Assembly (NCBI GenBank): GCA_023634235.1 | Contig: JAMKCF010000172.1 | Location: forward strand, 1 to 64,000 | DNA length: 64,000 bases | Reading direction: 5' to 3' | Source of the DNA: Pisaster brevispinus | Taxonomy: Eukaryota > Echinodermata > Asteroidea > Forcipulatida > Asteriidae | In this document: one piece after another, positions 46,156 to 57,663 of the stretch | How the letters are laid out: every line of letters starts with the position of its first letter | Numbering within the stretch: position 1 is the first letter of the stretch | Notes under the pieces: model-generated | Told to the model about the DNA's origin: nothing | Databases searched by the model: none | What the model saw: the letters and a program-made list of their open reading frames with translations, nothing else | Made by a program: the position numbers and the translations under genes

Positions 46156-47932
46156 GTGACCCGCTCTGCAAAAAAGGCCCGTAAGTCGCGCTATGCCTTT
46201 TCACGTAATGGGCTCGTCAATGTTGAAAGGGTGATAAATTTGTCGTTGGTGTGATTTTTTTATTATCCCATTTTTGACATCGTTGATATCCACACTTTCA
46301 GAATTTGTAAGATTGAATGTTTATTTTGACCAATAAAGATGAAAAAAAACGTGTTTTGTGTATGTGTTGTTGGTGGTTTGCGCGATCGGTGTCCGCGGTT
46401 TCGGTCGAAAGTTGCGTCATTTTACACATCTGGCAGCACATTATTTGGAACCCCCCTATTATAAATTTGGTATCATCTGAAAGCTGAGGACGTTGCCTTT
46501 CTGTATGTGGACATAGAAAAGGTTAAAGGTCAAATGCAAAACCAAGGCAGGTTAATTTCTGACACATATGCAAAGGGCGCTTGTTACTAGGAGCGTGGAT
46601 CTTTTCGGTCACGTGTAAACAGTGTAGTGTAACGATTGGACAATGGGCGCACGGTCGAGCGCGCGCATGCGCTGTGAATGGGATTGGTTGTTTATTCATT
46701 GTCAGGTGACTGCCATGTGACTGTTTATAGAGTGCGTGCCAAGCGAAAACACGGCACAATACCTGTCAATTCTGTTCAACTCAACTGACTTCTCTTGCTC
46801 CGAGCGTAAATATTGTCATAATTATTTACTATTTCAGCCAACATATCTTGTTTAAAGCAACAGGTTATCTATACTGTTTCGTTAATTATTTGCTTAACTA
46901 TGGGTTTGAAGAATAAGTGTCAGTCTGGCTGAAGCTTTGAATGATCTCCGTGAGGAGAGAAACACGATTGGTTTCGTGGAAAGGAAGATTACTTTGTTAT
47001 CTTCCGATGTGAAAATGACGATTTTGAATCAGAAAACGATTCGGAATCTGATTCCACAGCGCCATTTTCAGCAGGAGATAACAATGAAGATCGACCCTGA
47101 CAGCAAAATGTTAACCCAAAGATGATTTCAAAATTTATTAATTAACTCTAGTTCGATCTTAGTAGAAGGCAAACCATGTTGACTGTGTTAGATTTAAAAG
47201 AAGGAAATATTACATTTGTATTTTTTTTTTTTTTACAAAAACTTTAATTTTTTAGCCCAAAAAAGTTTTAATCTTGAAAAACGGGCTGATTTAAGAGTTT
47301 TATTAAACAAGTCAAGCTGATAGTTAAAAACAAAAAAAATCTAATAATTTTTTTTCCCAAAAAGCTCTTGTTTTCACAAAAAATACATAATTTTAATTCA
47401 TAGGGTTTAAATAGCCAGTGTTCATCTGTTTTACTTTAAGAAAAAGCTAAATTCACCAAAAAAGGTCTAAACTCTTCAAAATAATTCTCAAGTGTGCCTT
47501 TGTTATTTTAAAATTTGCAAAAAATGATTAGAAATAGCACAGTATATGCAAATTAATTTTTCAAAATAGCGATATAGTGCATTAAATGAAACGCAAAATA
47601 TTTTGTACTTTAAAAGTCATAACAAACACTTGGTGAAATTTTCAGACGAATAGTCTAACGGGAACGTACTCGTTGCTAGGGACTTTCGCAAGAACTTTGT
47701 ATTAAAATACTTTAAAATACACTGTAAAGTTTAAAAGGCTGTTTCTCCATAACCTATTTTGACAAAATTGGCAATTATTTGTATGCAAATTAGAGTATAA
47801 CTCTGGATTGCAAAATGCTACAGACTTCTAAAATACACCAAATTAAAGCTGAGAGAAAGACCTTTCCATCCATGTATCTAACTCCAAAATGATTTTTTGC
47901 GACATAAGGGCCATTTTTGCAGAGCCGGTCAC
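46156..47932. mobile_element. Non-autonomous DNA transposon with ~34-bp inverted repeats
   Basis: The left end GTGACCCGCTCTGCAAAAAA and the right end (inverse GTGACCGGCTCTGCAAAAAT) pair over about 34 bases including GGCCCGTAAGTCGC. AAAT stands on both sides (46152-46155, 47933-47936) as a candidate 4-bp duplication. The 1.8-kb interior has a GC-rich patch (GAGCGCGCGCATGCGC near 46660) and AT-rich remainder without a convincing coding frame. The superfamily is not assigned. Confidence 0.65.
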
Positions 47933-47936
47933 AAAT

Positions 47937-49332
47937 TTGTGCCCTTACAGTGCACTGTAAAATGCTTATTTCTTTTGGTTGCAAGCACAAAAATCTATCG
48001 AGAGGAGTGCCATTAGCCCTTTTTAGATATGGCAGTCACTTTACGAGTGCACTGTTTTGTTTGGGTGTAAGCAGACAGATCCATCCAAACCAAATGGTGC
48101 CCTAGTAATGTGTCCACCGTATCTCAAAAAAGCTTATGATTTACAATTAGACCAGAGGCCAGAGCGCACAGTAAACTGGTGTGGTCATGCCATGGGCAGT
48201 GCTGGTCTTTCAGCTACAGCGATTGCAGGTTTCCAGCGCATACAAGGAGAGGACCAGGTTGCCCTCAAACCATTTGGGTCAACAACTTGACACAGCGGAG
48301 TGATCTTTCAGTTGCTGAACTAAAAGGGCGCTGGGCTGCGCAGAATTGAAATAAAAAACTATCAACAGAGCTAATTCACAGAAGTGGGCGCCTTCAGGCC
48401 AGACAACAACTCTTGGCAGTGTGATGTGATGAGAGACAAAGGACGAACCCTGTAAACATTCTCTACTGACCCCTTGCACCAATGTCACCTGCAGCTACTG
48501 TCGGCCAAGCTCACTATTTTGGGAGTCAAAATGCACGTCCAAATTGTAGTAAGTGTGCCTTAAATGCACACTACACTGTATAACACACAGGGACACCCAA
48601 AATGGCACAAGCAAGATGATTATTATGATGACGTCTGGTGAATTGGGTCAATTTGACTGTCTGTAAAATACCACTAAAAACTAAGGGTGACAGAGAGGGC
48701 TATAATAATGATAGAAGTAACAATGAAAGACAGGGTGACAAATGGGGACTTAAGAATGAAATCAAGAGTGCAGAATATTATTAAGACCATTAAATAAAAG
48801 AAGTGGAGAGGGGCAGGTCACCAAGCAAGGAGGTATGACAACAGCTGGACATGCTAAACAACCAAATGGACTCCAGAAACCAAACCTGAAAAAGAGGGGG
48901 ATAAAAACAGAAGATGGAGGGTTGAACTAGAAACATGTAAGGGCATCGCAAGGCAACAGACGCTCAGGATAGAGTGACATGGAGAATTGGTGAAGAGGCT
49001 TTCCTCCTGCAGTGAAACAGGCTAGAAAGAAAGAAAGAAGAGAAAACACCACTGGATAGCTCAAGAGTAGCTAAACCTTTTTCTTTTGTTGGTGTCTTTT
49101 TGTTTTGTTGGTGTTTTTATTGAAGAGGGGGGGGGGCTGAATTGTTCGAAGTCAAATTGCTGTGATGAAGAAGCAATGTTTTTTATCAACCAATATTCTT
49201 TAAACTCTGAATTTTGTTACACATTTACAAAAGTAACTGTAAACACACAGACTTAATTGCGTGGTTGCAGGCCTCCTTTTTAGGAAGGGGTTTTCTACTT
49301 TTTAGTAAAGTTCTTTACATTTAAATCTTTAC
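47937..49332. other. Unassigned sequence, no gene seen
   Basis: No splice-bordered open exon, RNA gene or clear repeat is visible on either strand. There is a G-run at about 49125-49135 and a T/G-rich stretch near 49080-49130. A plus-strand open frame at 48057-48290 has no features that persuade me. Confidence 0.4.
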
Positions 49333-49591
49333 CTGCAAGCCTTTAGCTTCTTGGATCATGTCCACTTTCCACCACTGTGTCGGCACTACCAACTGCTCCA
49401 TCTTGAGTACAAACTCAGCAATGCTGGCCTCAACCTTGGCAAAGGGTGCGCTGATCAACGCCAGAAGGACCTGCCCCTGGGTGTTTGGTGTCTGACCTGT
49501 CTCTGCAGGGTCGGTGGTCGGTGGATTCACAGGAGGGTGCTGTACTTGGTCTGCAGGTCATCTACGATGTTGGCCGAGACCAAATCACCCT
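49333..49591 (-). CDS. Exon of an unrecognised gene, with one frameshift
   Basis: The minus strand has a strong acceptor (pyrimidine tract then CCCCCAG) and donor (GTAAAG). It opens as GDLVSANIVDDLQTKYSTLL, then hits TGA. One base shift restores a long open frame with NPPTTDPAETGQTPNTQGQV, LLALISAPFAKVEASIAEFV and LKMEQLVVPTQWWKVDMIQE. Composition is that of a normal helical protein. The frameshift is either an assembly indel or decay. I do not recognise the family. The exon at 45713-45813 is the likely next one. Confidence 0.6.
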
Positions 49592-49979
49592 GGGGGAGGT
49601 AAAGATTAGAATAGATTAGATTCAAACCTTGTTATCCCTCAAAGGAAATTAAAATGGCCTTGAAAAATAGCAGTTTAAATAAACAATTCAGCCGACATGT
49701 AACAAAAAGGACAAGTACAAAAAATACTTTTACATATTTAAACACAAACATATATTTAGTACAACTATTACATACAGGATCAGAGTCAGCCACACGACGG
49801 CCCATCGCTCCAGCCACTCATTGCACCATTTGATAGCTACCGGATCAAATGAGCTGCCATATCACAGTGTTGAGATCCATCTTTGTAAAAAATGAGTACT
49901 TCTGTAGTTGGTTTGGAATTTCGCATGTGGTGGAATATCAGCACTTAAATAACAATTGACAAACTACGACAGAACCTAA
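49592..49979. other. Intron-like sequence upstream of the 49.3-kb exon, no gene seen
   Basis: AT-rich unique sequence containing the pyrimidine tract of the adjacent exon at its left end. I see nothing else in it. Confidence 0.4.
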
Positions 49980-50170
49980 ATTCAAATTTACAGTGGACCG
50001 CTGGCCCGAGACCAGTGATATTTGAGCTGGCCAGTAAACTAATGACCGGACAAGTCCAGTGTGGTCTTGTGTTTTGAAATTGAACAATAATACCTCATAA
50101 TGGAGACTTATAAATGTAAAAAGAAAGGTTGACTTTGAGTCTGGTGAATATCTTTCAATTTTGATGAGTA
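49980..50170 (-). repeat. Dispersed repeat, inverse partner of 57135-57335
   Basis: The inverse of this segment shares AAAGTCAACATTTGAAC-type, GAGGTATTATT and ACACAAGACC words in the same order with 57135-57335. A shorter direct relative lies at 50941-50983. The family is not named. Confidence 0.6.
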
Positions 50171-50299
50171 TACTCACAGATACGAATGAGGTAAATCTTT
50201 TCTTAGTGCTTCTTTAAATAAAAAGATGTTAAATTAATAGTGTATAGTCTTTTCTCATTTTGATCTTTTTCTGCACACTTGGGTAAAGGTGCAGAAGTT

Positions 50300-50680
50300 T
50301 GAGATATATTGAGAAATTTGTGAGTTTTATTTTTTGGTCTGAAAAACCAACAAAATCGACCATGCCAGCACGGTCAAAATTTCATAATTTTTTGACAACT
50401 TTATGGTTTCAAATGATACAGAACAGACTACTGAAGACAGTTTAATTGAGCGGACTAGGTAAATTAGCAATAGTTTGAGATATAGAAGTATTGAGAAATT
50501 TGTGAGTTTTATTTTTTGGTCTAAAAAACCAACAAAATCGACCATGCCGTCATGGTAATAATTTCAAGATTGGGTCAAAAATTTGGCAAAATTAGGGTTT
50601 CAAATGATACTGAACAAACTACTGGAAAAAGATTACTCATGGAGACTAGATAAATTAGCAATAGATATATTGAGAATCTA
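50300..50680 (-). repeat. Two diverged, inverted copies of the ~187-bp satellite
   Basis: The segment carries AAAACCAACAAAATCGACCATGCC and GGTTTCAAATGATAC twice (the first shown in part), which are inverse forms of the 42.6-45.0 kb satellite. The palindromic core is eroded in both copies. The orientation is opposite to the main array. Confidence 0.75.
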
Positions 50681-52180
50681 ACAAAATTTTAATTAGGCCT
50701 GAGGCCGATCCATTCTACGCACATGCTCAAGTATGGTAACCTGCAAAAGAGGCATCGAGTCAAAAAGCAACTGGTCCTCTGTCATTCCTCTTTGATTTTG
50801 TGATATATCTTACTGTATGGAGTTTAGGGTGACCGTGCAAAAACATGACTCATTTAAAATAGAATCGCATCCAAATACTTGCATATTAGAGAAGATTTAT
50901 CTCATTTGTATTATGGGCGAGAGTGTTTCCTCACTCAACAGAATTGAAAGATATTTATCAGACTCAAAAGTTAACATTTGAACTTCGATTTGTTTATTAC
51001 CGTAATCTTTGGCATATTAGCTGCCCGGTGTATAAGCCACAATGCCCAGAAATTGTCAAAACAACTGTCAGTTTCAGTGTATAAGCCACCCACGTATAAG
51101 CCGCAGTGGCGACCGCTTACACAGAGGGGCTGTGCGTGTTTGCGGTCCTTTGTGGAGATGTACAGTGACTGGCGGGCGGTACATCAGTCATTGTACATCG
51201 CCACAAAGTGCGAGTTGCATTGCATTGAAGTCAAAATCTATTTGATGTTAACACCATCGATCGTTATTGAAATCGTTTACAATGATCTGCAGTCAAGTGG
51301 GCCTATTTCCTTTTTTTAAGTGATTGGCCGGCGCATTACTCCCTGAACTGATGGTCCGTGTAGAAACACGCAGGTCACTTCTTAGACCACCCGACGGGTC
51401 TTGGGAGGGTGGGCCGCCCTCCTTAAATTTCCGGCCGCCCTGCCAAAGAATTGGCCGCCCTGCCAAAATAGTTAACCACCCAGCTCGGAACACTGATACA
51501 AGTTTCCTTCGACACAGACTTTCTTCCGCCAGGCCTCACTCAAACGAGTAGCCGTGTTGGGAAGCTTGCTGACGCGCAAAACCGCTGCATTGCGATCACC
51601 TTAAACCAATCGGCCGGCCGTGACACACAGCCAGTTGACAGCCACGGTGTACAGTACATGTGTGGCATACATCAATGGAGCCTAAATCGGCACCTGATTG
51701 GTCCGCTTCCGCCAAAGGTTATTATGTTGTAAAATATCTTACAGTTAAGATTCTACAATAAACACATACAAAAATAATGTTTAACTAACATTAGAAAGAA
51801 GACCAGCTGCAACCATTAAAAATGAGGATAAAAAACACAGGAACAGGTGAGCCCCTTTAACTAAAAATACGCATATAACTGCAATCATGTGCACGAAACC
51901 ACTTCCAAGACGAGTGGGAATGACATCATTCATGCTATAATGTACACTTTGAGGAATGTCAAATAGAAACAGAAACATTAACTCAATGAAGATCAAATCC
52001 TCCACACACATTAAACCAGGAGCATAATTATGAGCAACTAAAACAAAGTAAATTATCAGAAGTTAAAACTATGGAATGAAATATATTTTCAGGAATTTTG
52101 GTAAACATGTGAGTGTCAACAACAAAATTACCCTAAATATAATAAAATATAAATCAGGGGTGAGAGTCAATGCTGATGAA
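50681..52180. other. Unassigned region with a TATAAGCC-type repeat
   Basis: TATAAGCC occurs three times at about 51031, 51080 and 51095, next to CCGTAATCTTTGG. This resembles a class of MITEs common in deuterostome genomes, but no matching end is found here. GC-rich phrases (CCGCCCTGCCAAA repeated) lie near 51430-51470. No gene is supported. Confidence 0.4.
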
Positions 52181-52272
52181 AAAAGTCTGAAACTTGGATC
52201 CAGATCTTAGGAGGTACATTGAAATGCTGGCATTTCCACCTTTTGGTAACACCTGGAGTTATAGATTCCAAC
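52181..52272. repeat. Dispersed repeat interrupted by the 52.27-53.20 kb element
   Basis: The phrase GTCTGAAACTTGGATCCAGA...CTTAGGAGGTACATTGAAATG resembles 63895-63950. The sequence after the element (CATGGAGCTTTTGGGAACAG, 53199 onward) resembles 63975-63995. The element therefore seems to have inserted into a copy of this repeat. Confidence 0.55.
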
Positions 52273-53197
52273 ACCGCGTTTACACTAGATCCAGAAAGGT
52301 GGATTGAGATCCGGCATTTTTTTAACGATCGCAGATCAAGATCCTGTGTCGCATTTACACCAGCGCTTGATCCGGCTCCGATCCCACTTTTGAACCGGAT
52401 GTATATTGGTCATGACGTCACCGCTCCTCGCAAAGAGCTCAAAGGTCACGATTACAGCGCGCCACTTCTAGAAATAATCATTATCAAGGCGAAGGTAGAA
52501 TGCAGAAAATACAGTACAGCAAATGATACGGATAACAACGACCATGCAGGTAGAAATATTTTGTAGATGGGAATTAACAAAATACACCAACAAGGCAAGC
52601 TCCGAACGTAACGATGAATGTATAAGGACGCTGAAAACAACAAAACGTTTCAAACACGCACAGTCCACATGAGCTCATATTCGGTACCTTATGGAGACCA
52701 AGGACAAAACAAAAAAGGGAAAACAAAAGGTCTCCACATGGAAATTCTAAAGACCGGGGTGCTCCACAAGGAAATTTGTGTACAAAGTCTATGGGAAACT
52801 GTTAAGTGCAGGGACAAAAGAAAGAACAAAAGAATGCTCCACAAGGATGCATTTTTGTGAATGTGTGAACACAGCGCACACACACACAAATATAAACAGC
52901 GACGGATGACCCACCAAAGCACAAGCAAAAAGCGCGCCATTCGTAGCGAAACCGAAAATGACCACATCAAATTGCGGTGTCTGATCCACCTTTGCGTTTA
53001 CACTTGTATTTGGAATCCACTTTGCCAGATCTGATCCTCCAATTGCCGGATTCAACCCTCCTTGCAAGGTGGATTAAAATTGCCGGATCTTGAACCGGGT
53101 CTGATCCTGCTTGTTTGCGTTTACACTAGCCGTTAATCCACATTGCCGGATCAGACCCGGGTCTGATCCACCTTTCTGGATCTAGTGTAAACGGGGT
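52273..53197. mobile_element. DNA element with GTTTACACTAGATCC inverted ends
   Basis: The left end ACCGCGTTTACACTAGATCC and the inverse of the right end ACCCCGTTTACACTAGATCC match almost perfectly and continue AGAAAGGTGGAT. Both ends are rich in repeated GATCCGGC/GATCCACC words, most densely at 52980-53190. No coding frame is convincing and no clean target duplication is seen. The superfamily is unknown. Confidence 0.7.
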
Positions 53198-53880
53198 CCA
53201 TGGAGCTTTTGGGAACAGTATCCTCAGTGCTAGAGAATAAGATCAAGGAGGCTGACTCGTTTTTATTTGGAGAAAAATACAGCATTTAGTTTAGCAGGCA
53301 GACTGTAGAAAGTCTGAAATCAGATAACAGGTTGAATTTTCTCATCCCTGATAAATAGGTCAGGGAAAGAAATGTCTCACAAAAATTCATTAAAAATTGA
53401 CGAATTAAAATCAATGACGTTACCTTGAGTAGAGATTGTTTGCATTTCTTGAGCGGTTCATACTTCCTACCAATGCAAATTGAAAAATTGAAAAATAATA
53501 TATTATCTGGAATGAGATTTGAAGAAAGTGCCAACCCGCCCCACCCTCCCTCGAGGACAACCAGAGAAAAATTCTGGTGGCATAGGAGAGAACCAACGTA
53601 CAACTCTACTCACCTATGGCCTTAGCCGGGAATCGAGCCTGGGCCATTTTTGAGAGGTGAGCGTTAAATCTCTGAAGGGAGTTGAGGTTTATATACAAAT
53701 TATCAGGTGTATCAACTAGCCAGTCCAGAATCCATTGAAGTTGGAGTGACACACCCCTTTGGTGAGTGTTTTATTTCACTTTTGTCTTTCTCCTAGGCAG
53801 CCCATCTTTTGTTTTGTCTGTTGCTCCCTGGTTTGTTGTCCAGTTTCTTTTTCCTTTGTTTTTGTGGCCCTTTTTTGTGA
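53198..53880. other. Unassigned sequence with a tRNA-like B-box
   Basis: Around 53590-53665 the phrase TATGGCCTTAGCCGGGAATC gives a B-box-like word on the minus strand and matches the repeat near 45360, so a SINE fragment is likely. The remainder holds nothing I can name. The expected following CTR9 exons are not visible here. Confidence 0.4.
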
Positions 53881-54010
53881 CAGCAGAGAGTAGGAATCAT
53901 TCTGGGTGGCGGTCTGTTTAAGGATTCGTTCAAACTTCTTCTGCCCCCGGTCCCCATTCTTGTTTAGCAAGATGGAGGTTACCGATGGGGGACCAAGCAT
54001 CTGGATGATC
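53881..54010 (-). pseudogene. CTR9: CTR9 exon fragment (DHPDAWSPIGNLHLAKQEWGPG)
   Basis: After an acceptor ACCATAG the frame reads DHPDAWSPIGNLHLAKQEW. It then needs a one-base shift at a run of five G to continue GQKKFERILKQTATQNDSYS. Similarity to CTR9 stops abruptly after SLL (about 53881), without a convincing donor. Confidence 0.82.
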
Positions 54011-54601
54011 CTATGGTACAAACACCAAGAGGGAAAAATGCAGAATTAAACAAACTGTAAGTCAAGATAACTCGAGGCTGAACCCCAGATAACCCAGGTA
54101 AACCTACAAAAAACCTCAAGGCTTTATATAGAGCCCGAAAAAAAGAACCTGTAAAAATGAGAGTCTATAAAATGAACCAGACTTCAAGATATATTTGTCC
54201 ATTGGCACAGGAGAGTACAAAATAGTTTTCCCAAAATAATCAAACCAGCCTAGAATCTAGGTGGGCTAGACTTGGAGATCATCATTTTACCAGAAGGACT
54301 AAAGTGTAAACAAATTGAAGGCATTGCGTATAGGCCCGATACTCTAGCTTGTACATGGGGAGAACCCTTGTGGACCCGCTACTAGAGCACTACTTAGTTT
54401 GGGTAAGTTTGTCTGTACCCACCCATACTAAACAGTGCATTCTTAAGTGTCTACCATAGCTTAAAAAGGCTATGAGTGGGGGAACAAAAGAGTGCCCTCG
54501 ATGTTCAAGTTCTTAGCAACGTTTTTGGTCACTTTAGGGAGATTTGCATAACCAAGAGTATTGGAGAAACACAAGGAATATGAACAATTGGTGTACAATA
54601 C
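54011..54601. other. CTR9 intron-like sequence, no gene seen
   Basis: The segment contains the phrase TAGCTTGTACATGGGGAGAA (about 54348), also found near 62930, which marks a dispersed repeat. Otherwise I see nothing. Confidence 0.5.
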
Positions 54602-54699
54602 CTGGTTGATTTGCAGAACTTCTTTGGACCAATCAGATGCCTCCTAGTATGCCTAGATCTGTCCCCGATCCCGAGCCATGCAGCCCAGACGCAAGTACC
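54602..54699 (-). pseudogene. CTR9: CTR9 exon with two in-frame TAG codons
   Basis: The exon reads YLRLGCMARDRGQI, then TAG-GCA-TAC-TAG, then EASDWSKEVLQINQ before a GTATTG donor. Against the family (GNFYEASDW) this looks like a short insertion of about 9 bases that creates both stops. Confidence 0.85.
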
Positions 54700-55519
54700 C
54701 TAAAAAGAAAATATTCACTTGATCGATAATAATCAATTTCTAATTAGCAATAATCAATGAACAAGTGAGACTTGCAGTTATGTTCATTGCTTAGGTTGTG
54801 TGACAAGTCAATAGTAATCAATAGTTGATTTTCATTATTCAATAGTCAATAACCAAACGATCAAGTGAGAGCTGCTGAATGAAGGTGATCAATAATCAAT
54901 GTATAACTACTCAACAGCCTATAATTAATACATAACCATGCAATAATCGATAATAAATAGTTAAAGGCATAAGACTTGATGCTTGGAAAAAAGCAGGGGT
55001 GACCTACATACAGTACATGTTTAGGCTTCTGTAGAATTTTTTCAGGCTACTTAATTATAGTTTTGCTGATTTTTCTGGAAGCAAAACAATTGGAAATCAG
55101 ATTAAAGTAGGAACAACATCACCTGTAATTAGCAAAAGTCAATAACAAAATGATTAAGCAATTATTAACCTTCCATGAGCTGACTATTGGAATAGTCTTT
55201 TTCAATTCATTCCGTAATCAATAACAAAGTAATCAAGTGAGAGCTTCAATGTTAAAGTAATCTCAATCTGTGACAACTCAATAGTGTATAATCAATCTAT
55301 AAACACCTAATAATCAATTATTAATAATAAACAAAAGTCAATAATCAATCATCAATCGTTAACCTTCCATAAGCTGACTCAGGAATATTATTTTAAAATC
55401 ACCCACCTGTTTCATCTCCCCACCCAAAAAAGAAGAAGTAATTTACAAGCTTTTGTTTCTAATCGTGTCCCTTTACAGTATTTCCGCACCCCCTACCCCC
55501 GGCACCAAGACCAACTTAC
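54700..55519. repeat. AT-rich intron with AATCAATA-type low complexity
   Basis: Words such as AATCAATAATCAATA and AGTCAATAACAAA recur irregularly at 54720-55360. A sentence-like duplication (CAATCAAGTGAGAGCT, near 54860 and 55222) suggests a decayed minisatellite. No gene is seen. Confidence 0.6.
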
Positions 55520-55703
55520 AATCAACGTAGTTAGGATGCTCTCTCAGGAGGTCTTTGTACAGTTTCTCGGCCTTGTCGAATTGAAACATGCTCTCAAAGA
55601 GACCAAGCGAGGTTGTAAGACATCAAGACTGAGATGGCGCCGTAGTACGTCTCATCATGCTCCGCCTCAAAATGGCACGCTTGAGAGAGGCTTCGTAGTA
55701 GCG
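55520..55703 (-). pseudogene. CTR9: CTR9 exon with two compensating frame errors
   Basis: The exon starts RYYEASLKRA, loses one base, reads [20 protein letters not shown], then gains one base. It then continues [19 protein letters not shown] and REHPNYVD to a GTAAGT donor. The three pieces together cover a full CTR9 exon. Confidence 0.88.
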
Positions 55704-56596
55704 CTACGGGAGAACAAGAATCAGATTTGAAAAAGGACTGATTGACAACATCTTTGTGATTCGAAAGAAAGGAAGTCCTTAGATGAAATCCCCACACAAG
55801 AAAAACAAAATGAAATGGGTTGAAACTTTTGAAGGTTGGTTCGCTCCAAGTTTTCAATTTTTCAATATTATCGTAAAGGGCAGTCAGGATGGGCTAAGTG
55901 GTTTCTTCCCTGTCTTTCACATCTGTGGATCCCAATTTGATTCCCGGACCAAAGCCTTGCATGTGGATTGGGTTTTCAGTCCCCGCCCGACATTGTGGGT
56001 TTTCATCCCACTTCTACAACTGAAACTTCTTGATTGTCTTCTTCACAAAAGTTAGTGTGATGTTTCCATTAGGATGCGTTGCAGACTATATAATTCAGAG
56101 TCAGATTCAGGATGTATATAAAAGAAGTTAATACAAAAATTCACATAATCCTTTTCCAAGCCAAATAGACCTTTGTCAAAATGCGGCCATCTTGATGTGT
56201 CTCCCATTCATATCAAGAACACCAAACCGAGGCTGGAAGGAGAAATAGTCTGGTTCCTTTACGCACGATGCATAGCACATTCCATTAATGTTATTGGATA
56301 CAGGGAACACGACCAATATGGCAGCAGCAGGATGAAGATCTACCGCTTTTTCTTCCCACCTTTGCCTCTGGATGGTTGCCAAGACAAAAATGCAAAGCTC
56401 CAACGTTGTGAATAGTCATTACAGATCTGTTGGAATGATTCTGAAGAAAAAGAACTGTTACGGGAGCATCTCAAAAGTCGGGTATGTTTTTGGCTTCGAA
56501 GAACGTTTCCGTTGGCACAGAGCCCGAAATCCATTAGACCCCCAGAACATTCTGATTAACCGGATCATTGAATGTTCCAGCAGCTCAACAGACCAA
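55704..56596. other. CTR9 intron-like sequence; expected exon not found
   Basis: The CTR9 exon that should precede the one at 55520-55703 is not visible in this stretch or in 56777-57456. Some open frames occur on both strands, but none has CTR9 similarity or splice borders. Confidence 0.5.
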
Positions 56597-56597
56597 G

Positions 56598-56776
56598 GCC
56601 CAATTTCATATAGCCTGTAATCACAAAAACTGGCTCAGCAGAAACAGGTTAACAACCAACATTCCATAAAGTTTACATTGTTGCCACTGGTACCCCGCTC
56701 ATTTCTACTAAGTAAAGAAATTTGCTAAGCAGAATTTTCTGCTTAACGGCTTTATGAAGAATGCCCAGTCCATGAG
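56598..56776. mobile_element. MITE (GGCCCAATTTCATAG family), copy 2, degraded
   Basis: The left end GGCCCAATTTCATATAGCC and the right end CTTTATGAAGAATGCCCAG pair imperfectly. The interior shares TGCTAAGCAGAATTTTCTGC-type sequence with the copies at 4485 and 62536. Confidence 0.75.
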
Positions 56777-57134
56777 CACATGCTAGAATGCGTATCCAAT
56801 CTCATTAGAGACTGTACATAGAATTATGAGCTCTCACAGAGTTACTGCACGTGCACGCACTCCCTCCACATAGTATCTATGCAGGCGAAGCTTGAACTTT
56901 GGGGAAAAATCCACACGACCACGTACACGTCTTGTGGCTCAAAATTTTTACTGAACCAGAATTTTTTATTGCAAGACCAGAATCAAGATAAGAAAAACCT
57001 TCCTGACCCAGTTTAACGTGCATTTAAGTTAACTGCATTTATTTGAACTTAAGCGCTATTGACATGTAAGAGAGGATTGATTTTTATTTGTCTTCATGGG
57101 TATTAAGTATACTTCATGATGTCAGTACTCAGTA

Positions 57135-57335
57135 GAATTGAAAGGTATTTTATCAGACTCAAAGTCAACATTTGAACATATTACTTTTTGGGTCAAGATG
57201 TTACATAGTGAGGTATTATTCTTCATTAATATTCAATTAAAAAACACAAGACCGCATGACTTGTCCACTCAAAAGTTTACTGCCCCGACACCAAAACTAC
57301 TGGCCTGGGGTCTGTTGTCCAGTGTAAAATTCGAG
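57135..57335 (+). repeat. Dispersed repeat, direct partner of the inverse copy at 49980-50170
   Basis: The segment begins AATTGAAAGGTATTTTATCA and shares an ordered series of words with 50941-50983 and, inverted, with 49980-50170. The family is not named. Confidence 0.6.
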
Positions 57336-57456
57336 CCCTAGCAGGGTGCATGTGCTCGCGAAGTAACTGGGTGAGAGATCACAATTCCATGTAAAGCCGC
57401 AGGACTGCTTCGATCGAGACACCAAAAAAAACTTTTAAAAATGTGAAAGAACATAC

Positions 57457-57663
57457 CGGTACTTCGGTGAGTTCCAAGATCTGAGCCAACTCAATCCATG
57501 CCTCGACATCTTCCGGGAACTGATCGACGACCTTCTGGAGATGACCCTTGGCAGTCTCCCTCTTGGTCTCATCACTGGATGTCACATAGAGAGACCCAAG
57601 AATCTTCATGGTCCCATAGTTACCTGGTTGGGCTTTCAGTACCTTTTCGAAGCACTGGGCAGC
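57457..57663 (-). CDS. CTR9: CTR9 exon, intact (69 codons)
   Basis: The acceptor AACCAG and the donor GTATGT frame a fully open exon. It reads [20 protein letters not shown], then [20 protein letters not shown], then [20 protein letters not shown] and QILELTEVP. It matches two TPR helices of animal CTR9 almost residue by residue and is the best-preserved exon of the locus. Confidence 0.9.

Noticed and set aside
49351..49602. A plus-strand 83-codon frame over the 49.3-kb exon
   Set aside because: It is the antisense of a minus-strand exon with strong acceptor and donor sites. The plus frame has no such support.
51781..52011. A 76-codon hydrophobic minus-strand frame that could be a membrane protein
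   Set aside because: It has no splice borders, no similarity that I recognise and a composition expected from AT-rich sequence.
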